Shown piece by piece: positions 5,365 through 9,876 of a DNA stretch of 9,876 bases (its first letter is position 1; each line of letters starts with the position of its first letter). A program made the position numbers and the translations under genes. The stretch is from Bermanella sp049115935. GTDB lineage: Bacteria; Pseudomonadota; Gammaproteobacteria; Pseudomonadales; Oceanobacteraceae. Under the pieces are notes generated by a model that did no database searches, was not told the origin of the DNA, and saw only the letters and a program-made list of their open reading frames with translations. The DNA is taken from the NCBI GenBank assembly GCA_049115935.1, contig JAGDZK010000050.1:1-9876 (forward strand). The letters run 5' to 3'.

Positions 5365-6108
5365 TTAAAGAGCTCCCCACAAAGTATCAAACATCATTTG
5401 CTGCGTGCCCGCGATGGCATCACTATCGATTACAACGACTACTGGATAGTTGTTATCAGCTAAGCTGATCATGGCTACTTTAGGTGGATAGATTGCAATA
5501 TACGATGCATCGCCCTTACCTTTCAGCCATTTACGTTCAGCCAATTCTGCTTCATCACCACCGTCACCAATGGCAATTACCCTCACCTTTATATTTTTGG
5601 CTACACGTTGTTTAGTGAAGGTCGGGAAAGGCCGGTATAGGTGTTCGCGTAATGCTTGGGTTGAAATGACGCTGTATTGCTTTTGTTTGCTGCGATCCAC
5701 ACTGCTTAAGATGTCTCGTAGCACCAACTCAACCCCATCGTCACCTTCATAAAAGCGTACATTACCCGCCACCATGTCCGTTTTTAGGTGCTTGAGGCCT
5801 GGGATGATATCGGTTTTAAGCTCAAGCAAGGTTTGCTCTAAGCTTTGGCGTTTTTGCTCGGCTAAATCTAGTAAACGCTCAGGGTCTTCAGCCTGAAACA
5901 CGCGGCGCTTGCCTTTGGGTAAGTAATTTACAATGCCCTTACTCACTAAAACTTTGAGGGTTTCATAGGTGGTGCCGCGGTTTAATTGCGCCTTAGCGGC
6001 CAAGTCTCGAATAGAGGCTGGGCCTAGTGAAAGCAAACCGTGATAAACCGCAATTTCCCGCTCGGTAAGGCCAAGCTGTGTCAGACTGTTTAACTTCATT
6101 GTTGTCAT
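5365..6108 (-). CDS. TrmB-family transcriptional regulator
   Basis: The 247-aa protein has the layout of TrmB-type regulators. An N-terminal winged helix-turn-helix (about 8-72) contains LGLTEREIAVYHGLLSLGPA, the recognition region LNRGTTYETLKVLVSKGIV (42-60) and a wing KGKRRVFQAEDPE. A short coiled coil for dimerisation (about 78-100) follows, then an effector domain (about 115-247). Family members often sense sugars or related ligands. Here the gene is divergent from glmU with 169 bases between starts, so control of glmUS or autoregulation is a reasonable inference. Two palindromes (6113-6123, 6126-6138) sit right in front of it. The ATG at 6108 has no clear ribosome site; Met4 (6099) is an alternative start. 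No convincing terminator follows. Confidence 0.85.
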   Translation of the reverse strand: MTTMKLNSLTQLGLTEREIAVYHGLLSLGPASIRDLAAKAQLNRGTTYETLKVLVSKGIVNYLPKGKRRVFQAEDPERLLDLAEQKRQSLEQTLLELKTDIIPGLKHLKTDMVAGNVRFYEGDDGVELVLRDILSSVDRSKQKQYSVISTQALREHLYRPFPTFTKQRVAKNIKVRVIAIGDGGDEAELAERKWLKGKGDASYIAIYPPKVAMISLADNNYPVVVVIDSDAIAGTQQMMFDTLWGAL

Positions 6109-6112
6109 TTAA

Positions 6113-6123
6113 TTTGTGACAAA
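6113..6123. promoter_or_regulatory. Palindrome immediately upstream of the TrmB-type gene
   Basis: TTTGTGACAAA is a perfect 11-base palindrome only four bases upstream of the regulator start. Its position fits an autoregulatory operator, though binding is inferred. Confidence 0.35.
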
Positions 6124-6125
6124 GT

Positions 6126-6138
6126 GGATTGTAAATCC
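6126..6138. promoter_or_regulatory. Second palindrome in the TrmB-glmU gap
   Basis: GGATTGTAAATCC is a perfect inverted repeat (GGATT, three-base centre, AATCC) two bases beyond the previous palindrome. It may be an operator for the regulator, for glmU, or for both. Confidence 0.38.
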
Positions 6139-6277
6139 TAACAAACTCAATAGACTGGGCAACCTTTTTTATTTAGTGTCTGGCAAGTTTTGACATATGG
6201 CCAATAAAACGGACTGCTTAAGGTAATTGTGAGATTGCTTTAAGACGCGGCCATTAACGGAAGATAGAGATCGATAG

Positions 6278-7648
6278 ATGATTGATGTAGTAATTTTAGC
6301 GGCGGGACAAGGTTCTCGCATGAAGTCAGATTTACCGAAAGTATTACACCCAATTGCTGGTAAGCCTATGTTAGGCCATGTGATTGATAGCGCCCGTAAA
6401 GTCAGCGCCAACGCCATGCATGTGGTGGTGGGTCACGGTGCTGAGCAAGTAAAAGCACAGTTTGGCGAAGAAAGTGATATTCAATTTGCGCTACAAGCCG
6501 AACAAAAAGGCACCGGCCACGCGGTCATGATGGCCCTAGAAAACCTAGCAAAATCGGGTACCACGTTAATTTTGTACGGTGATGTTCCTCTTATTCAAAG
6601 CGACACCTTAGATGCGTTAATTCAAATCACACAACAAGGCAAAGTGGGCTTGTTAACCGTGAACATGGACGACCCAAGTGGTTATGGCCGGATTGTGCGT
6701 GATGCTGAGCACAAGGTAAAAGCCATCGTTGAACATAAAGACGCCAACGAATCAGAACTGACTATTGAAGAAGTGAATACCGGTATTTTATCGGTACCCA
6801 CCGAAAATCTACACGAGTGGTTACCTAAGTTATCGAACGATAATGCACAGGGCGAATACTACCTAACAGATGTAATTGCCATGTCGGTAGCGGCAGGTAT
6901 TGAAGTTGAAACATTGCAACCAGAATTCGCCGAAGAAACCTTTGGGGTGAACAATCGAGCGCAACAAGCGGAACTAGAGCGTTGGTATCAAGCTCGTTTG
7001 GTTCAAGATTTAATGACACAAGGGGTGACAGTATTAGACCCTGCCCGCTTAGATATTCGCCCAGGCAATACCCTTGGTGTAAAGGTTGGGCGTGACGTAG
7101 TGATTGATGCCAACGTCATTCTAGAAGGCCAAGTGGCACTGGGTGATGGCGTACAGATTGAAGCTAACTGCATTATTAAAAACGCATCCATTGCCGCTGG
7201 CAGCAAAGTCAATGCGTTTAGCCATATTGAAGATGCCGATATTAAACAAAGTTGTGATATTGGCCCATACGCTCGCCTGCGCCCTGGTGCCGTATTAGAA
7301 AACGGCGCGAAAGTGGGTAATTTCTGTGAAGTGAAAAAGTCCATTATTGGTGAAGGCAGTAAGGTGAATCACCTAACCTATATTGGTGATGCGGTGATTG
7401 GTAAAGGCGCCAATATTGGTGCGGGTACCATTACCTGTAATTATGATGGTGTGAATAAATTTAAAACCGAAATTGGTGACGGCGCGTTTATTGGCTCTAA
7501 CTCGTCGTTAGTGGCACCGGTTAAAATAGGCGCTGGCGCAACCGTAGGTGCGGGTTCTACTATTACCAAAGAAGTTGAAGTCGACAAATTAGCGGTTGCC
7601 CGTGGCAAACAAGTGAATTTGAACTGGCAGCGCCCAGTAAAAAAATGA
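6278..7648 (+). CDS. glmU: Bifunctional UDP-GlcNAc synthesis enzyme GlmU
   Basis: GlmU acetylates glucosamine-1-phosphate with acetyl-CoA and then uridylylates it with UTP, giving UDP-GlcNAc for peptidoglycan and LPS in the cytoplasm. At 456 aa it equals the E. coli enzyme in length. The N-terminal pyrophosphorylase domain shows LAAGQGSRMKSDLPKVLH (7-24), AEQKGTGHA, YGDVPL with D102 as a metal ligand, GEYYLTDVI and GVNNR. The C-terminal left-handed beta helix runs from about 260 to 440 with hexapeptide repeats, IGPYARLRPGA, the acetyltransferase His (H365, in NHLTYIGDA) and GAGTITCNYDGVNKFKT. The ribosome site is weak (AGAGA, eight bases before ATG). It is separated from glmS by 218 bases carrying an inverted repeat and a structured leader. 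Confidence 0.98.
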   Translation: MIDVVILAAGQGSRMKSDLPKVLHPIAGKPMLGHVIDSARKVSANAMHVVVGHGAEQVKAQFGEESDIQFALQAEQKGTGHAVMMALENLAKSGTTLILYGDVPLIQSDTLDALIQITQQGKVGLLTVNMDDPSGYGRIVRDAEHKVKAIVEHKDANESELTIEEVNTGILSVPTENLHEWLPKLSNDNAQGEYYLTDVIAMSVAAGIEVETLQPEFAEETFGVNNRAQQAELERWYQARLVQDLMTQGVTVLDPARLDIRPGNTLGVKVGRDVVIDANVILEGQVALGDGVQIEANCIIKNASIAAGSKVNAFSHIEDADIKQSCDIGPYARLRPGAVLENGAKVGNFCEVKKSIIGEGSKVNHLTYIGDAVIGKGANIGAGTITCNYDGVNKFKTEIGDGAFIGSNSSLVAPVKIGAGATVGAGSTITKEVEVDKLAVARGKQVNLNWQRPVKK

Positions 7649-7657
7649 TTTAAATAT

Positions 7658-7738
7658 ATCAATGTGGGAGGGCGCTTGCGCGCGATTAATAGGTAAATGC
7701 GTAGAGCTTACCGCGCGCAAGCGCCCTCCCACATTGAT
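7658..7738. repeat. REPIN-like inverted pair of REP sequences
   Basis: Arms 7658-7684 and 7712-7738 are perfect reverse complements of 27 bases around a 27-base centre. The arm core, GTGGGAGGGCGCTTGCGCGC, closely resembles Pseudomonas-type REP sequences (GTGGGAGCGGGCTTGCCCGC). Two REPs in opposite orientation form a REPIN, normally spread by a RAYT transposase encoded elsewhere. It starts ten bases after the glmU stop. In RNA it would form a very stable hairpin that may affect glmU mRNA 3' stability. There is no T tract, so it is not a classical terminator. Confidence 0.85.
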
Positions 7739-7763
7739 GATAATAGCTAGATACAGATATTAA
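7734..7763 (+). promoter_or_regulatory. Possible weak glmS promoter
   Basis: TTGATG (7734-7739) and TATTAA (7758-7763) are spaced 18 bases, each matching four of six consensus positions. The -35 box would overlap the end of the REPIN. Transcription from here would start near 7770, inside the first leader hairpin, so this promoter and an intact switch are hard to reconcile. Confidence 0.22.
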
Positions 7764-7764
7764 G

Positions 7765-7842
7765 CCGTGAGCCAAAAACTCACGGATCGAATAAAAAGGA
7801 AACGAGAGCAAGAGTGAGTTTTAAACGTCTCACATCTCTCGT
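7765..7842 (+). promoter_or_regulatory. Structured glmS leader with competing hairpins
   Basis: Hairpin one pairs CCGTGAG (7765-7771) with CTCACGG (7779-7785). Hairpin two pairs ACGAGAG (7802-7808) with CTCTCGT (7836-7842), enclosing GTGAG (7814-7818) with CTCAC (7829-7833). An alternative nine-base pairing, AAAACTCAC (7775-7783) with GTGAGTTTT (7814-7822), would break both hairpins. This 1:2 + 3:4 versus 2:3 layout resembles attenuators and other RNA switches. It lies just upstream of the glmS ribosome site. In enteric bacteria glmS is controlled by small RNAs acting on its leader; whether that applies here is unknown. Confidence 0.5.
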
Positions 7843-7866
7843 CTCCCATCAAGCAAGGAATGTAAC

Positions 7867-9699
7867 ATGTGCGGAATAGTAGGCGGTATCGCCCAGCGAA
7901 ATGTAAATGAAATACTACTAGAAGGTCTGCGTCGTCTTGAATATCGTGGTTACGACAGCGCAGGTTTAGCCGTATTAAACGATGCCAACGTGATTGAGCG
8001 TTGTCGTCGTATGGGTAAAGTAAAAGAATTAGAAGACGGTATCGAAGCCGCACCATTTGCAGGTAAAACCGGTATTGCTCACACCCGTTGGGCCACCCAT
8101 GGCAAACCATCAGAAGAAAACTCTCACCCACACATGTCCGGTGAGCGTTTGGCCATTGTGCACAACGGCATCATTGAAAACTACGAAGAGCTGCGTGAAG
8201 AATTAAAAACAGCAGGCTATGAATTCTTATCGCAAACCGATACCGAAGTGGTGGTGCATTTAATTCACCAGAACCTGCAAAAAACATCCTCTTTAACCGA
8301 TGCAGTAAAAGAAACCATTAAACGCTTAGATGGCGCTTATGCACTGGGCGTGATCAGTGCCGATCACCCAGGTAAATTGGTCGCCGCCCGTCATGGCTCC
8401 CCGTTAGTCATTGGTGTGGGTTCTGGCGAGCACTTCATTGCCTCAGACCAGCTGGCACTATTACAAGTAACCGATCGTTTTATCTTTTTAAACGAAGGTG
8501 ACGTGGCAGAACTCACCACAGATCACGTACACGTATGGGATAAAGACAACGCCGAAGTGGTGCATGATGTGAGCGTGTTTGAACATAAAATGGATGTGGC
8601 AGACAAAGGCGAATACCGCCACTACATGATGAAAGAAATTTACGAGCAGCCACAAGTGATTCGTAACTGCCTTGAAGGTCGCATCAGCAAAACCCACTTG
8701 CTTGAACAAGCGTTTGGCATCAAAGCCAAAGATGTATTTGATAAAACACAAGCGGTGCAAATCATCGCCTGTGGTACCTCGTACCATTCCGGTATGGTGG
8801 CAAAATATTGGATTGAAAGTTTAGTGGGCATTCCGTGTCAGATCGAAGTGGCCAGTGAATACCGTTACCGTAAAACCGTGGCTTTGCCTAACAGCTTGTT
8901 CATTACCATTTCTCAATCAGGCGAAACCGCTGATACGTTAGCGGCATTACGTAAAGCCAAAGAAATTGGTTTTACCGCTAGTTTAAGTATTTGTAACGTG
9001 CCGGGTTCATCGTTAGTGCGCGAATCGGATTTGGCCATTATGACCAACGCCGGCCCAGAAATTGGCGTGGCATCAACTAAGGCGTTCACCTCGCAGTTGG
9101 TTGCATTAATGATGCTCACCATCGCCCTTGGTCGTCGTCATGGCATGGTGCGCCAAGTAGAAGAAGAAATTGTAGCCGATTTACTAAAACTGCCTGAGCT
9201 GGTTGAAAAAGCACTGGCCATGGACAGTGATATTGAAACCATGGCTCAAGACTTTGCTGAAAAACATAACGGCTTATTTTTAGGTCGCGGTGTTATGTAC
9301 CCCATCGCTATGGAAGGGGCACTCAAGCTAAAAGAAATTTCTTATATTCACGCAGAAGCTTACCCAGCGGGTGAGTTAAAACACGGCCCATTAGCACTTG
9401 TGGATAAAGACACACCAATTGTTACCGTTGCCCCACAAAACGAATTGTTGGATAAATTAAAATCCAACCTTGAAGAAGTGCGCGCCCGTGGCGGTGAGTT
9501 GTTTGTATTTGCTGATGAAAAATCAAAAGTGAAAAGCACCGACAACATGAAGGTACTTAACATGCCATCGTGCAGCGACTTGATGGAGCCGATTCTATAT
9601 ATCATTCCGTTGCAGCTATTAAGCTATCACGTGGCGGTATTGCGCGGCACGGATGTGGATCAGCCGCGGAACCTTGCCAAATCCGTAACAGTAGAGTAA
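7867..9699 (+). CDS. glmS: Glutamine-fructose-6-phosphate aminotransferase (isomerising) GlmS
   Basis: GlmS converts fructose-6-phosphate and glutamine into glucosamine-6-phosphate and glutamate, the entry step to amino sugars. The product is 610 aa (E. coli 609). The N-terminal glutaminase domain begins MCGIVGG, with C2 the nucleophile exposed after Met removal; R74 (HTRWATHG), N100-G101 (HNG) and D125 (QTDTE) bind glutamine. Two SIS sugar-isomerase domains follow: ACGTSYHSG (301-309), SQSGETADT (349-357) and VASTKAFTSQ (401-410) in the first; GRGVMYPIAMEGALKLKEIS and H506 (ELKHGPLA) in the second. The tail DVDQPRNLAKSVTVE is conserved, with K605 the catalytic lysine. AAGGA seven bases before the ATG sets the start. 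With glmU upstream, the pair makes UDP-GlcNAc. Confidence 0.98.
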   Translation: MCGIVGGIAQRNVNEILLEGLRRLEYRGYDSAGLAVLNDANVIERCRRMGKVKELEDGIEAAPFAGKTGIAHTRWATHGKPSEENSHPHMSGERLAIVHNGIIENYEELREELKTAGYEFLSQTDTEVVVHLIHQNLQKTSSLTDAVKETIKRLDGAYALGVISADHPGKLVAARHGSPLVIGVGSGEHFIASDQLALLQVTDRFIFLNEGDVAELTTDHVHVWDKDNAEVVHDVSVFEHKMDVADKGEYRHYMMKEIYEQPQVIRNCLEGRISKTHLLEQAFGIKAKDVFDKTQAVQIIACGTSYHSGMVAKYWIESLVGIPCQIEVASEYRYRKTVALPNSLFITISQSGETADTLAALRKAKEIGFTASLSICNVPGSSLVRESDLAIMTNAGPEIGVASTKAFTSQLVALMMLTIALGRRHGMVRQVEEEIVADLLKLPELVEKALAMDSDIETMAQDFAEKHNGLFLGRGVMYPIAMEGALKLKEISYIHAEAYPAGELKHGPLALVDKDTPIVTVAPQNELLDKLKSNLEEVRARGGELFVFADEKSKVKSTDNMKVLNMPSCSDLMEPILYIIPLQLLSYHVAVLRGTDVDQPRNLAKSVTVE

Positions 9700-9716
9700 A
9701 TCCCTATTGCGCTCGA

Positions 9717-9801
9717 CTAGGCATTGTTGAAAAGATTGCTCAGCACCATCATGTATAACCACATACACTCAAGTGCTTCGCAATCTTTCCGCCTCCCCTA
9801 G
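9717..9801. repeat. Long imperfect palindrome after glmS
   Basis: Nested complementary blocks run inwards: CTAG (9717-9720) with CTAG (9798-9801); AAAGATTGC (9731-9739) with GCAATCTTT (9780-9788); GCAC (9743-9746) with GTGC (9773-9776); TGTAT (9752-9756) with ATACA (9763-9767). The RNA would be an extended hairpin about 17 bases after the glmS stop. It lacks a proper T tract, so termination is possible but weakly supported; a dispersed palindromic repeat is the alternative. Confidence 0.5.
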
Positions 9802-9835
9802 CCATCGCTCATGACGGGATTTGTATAATCACAAT

Positions 9836-9876
9836 CGTTGGTTGGGTTCGTTACATAGGCGAGCTATGCGCCTCAC
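9836..9876. repeat. Left part of a probable palindromic repeat cut by the window end
   Basis: CGTTGGTTGGGTTCG is followed by AGGCG (9857-9861) that pairs with CGCCT (9869-9873), or alternatively CATAG (9854-9858) with CTATG (9864-9868). GTTGGGTT-type sequence followed by a GC-rich hairpin often forms one half of REP-like elements whose other half reads AACCCAAC. That second half would lie just beyond the window, so the call is tentative. Confidence 0.3.

Noticed and set aside
6190..6195. Perfect TTGACA as the glmU -35 box
   Set aside because: No acceptable -10 box lies 16-18 bases downstream (the sequence there is around ACTGCT), so the match alone was not called as a promoter.
6825..7662. 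Antisense frames within glmU (64, 113 and 73 aa)
   Set aside because: They are shadows of a strongly conserved coding sequence, with no plausible domains or starts.
7697..7750. Short 17-codon frame inside the REPIN as a leader peptide
   Set aside because: Most of it is the REP arm sequence, it has no ribosome site, and its position is explained by the inverted repeat.
7739..7866. glmS ribozyme
   Set aside because: The interval before the start codon is only about 130 bases and shows simple hairpins; I could not recognise the pseudoknotted core, and the ribozyme is typical of Firmicutes.
8488..9605. Antisense frames within glmS
   Set aside because: They overlap conserved GlmS domains throughout and show no independent coding signal.
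9717..9876. Integron attC site
   Set aside because: No GTTRRRY core or matching RYYYAAC half site was found at suitable spacing, and no gene cassette follows within the window.

Overview
The window looks like a chromosomal segment of a marine-type gammaproteobacterium, plausibly of the Oceanospirillales; the lineage is inferred from protein style and gene order. Three parts are housekeeping: the 3' end of atpC (ATP synthase epsilon subunit) at the left edge, and glmU and glmS at the right. The order atp operon - glmU - glmS is common in Gammaproteobacteria. Here the usually short atpC-glmU gap is opened to about 6 kb by accessory genes that are visibly more AT-rich than glmU and glmS.

Layout. 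1-185 is the end of atpC, followed by its terminator (218-251). A decayed second copy of the atpC 3' end lies at about 286-410. From 600 down to the minus-strand starts near 2722 there are two tandem copies of one two-gene cassette. Each copy encodes a 58-aa lipoprotein whose last 20 bp overlap the start of a secreted protein of 261-267 aa, and each ends in its own terminator. The two secreted proteins share a nearly identical signal peptide and FTAGTPAKAAEVNANF linker but have strongly diverged C-terminal domains. Divergent from them is a five-helix membrane phosphoethanolamine transferase-like enzyme (2882-4492). It converges, across a bidirectional terminator, on a small secreted lipase (4569-5234, minus). 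A TrmB-type regulator (5365-6108, minus) is divergent from glmU (6278-7648). The glmU-glmS gap carries a perfect 27-bp-arm inverted repeat that looks like a REP doublet (REPIN). After it comes a structured glmS leader with mutually exclusive hairpins. glmS (7867-9699) is followed by further imperfect palindromes up to the window edge.

How the genes fit together. GlmS makes glucosamine-6-phosphate from fructose-6-phosphate and glutamine, and GlmU carries out the last two steps to UDP-GlcNAc, feeding peptidoglycan and LPS synthesis. The TrmB-type regulator, a family that often senses sugars, sits where it could control glmUS. The accessory genes encode envelope or exported products, with no obvious shared pathway.

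The most novel-looking items are the duplicated lipoprotein/secreted-protein cassette with a conserved front and variable back, and the attenuator-like leader of glmS.
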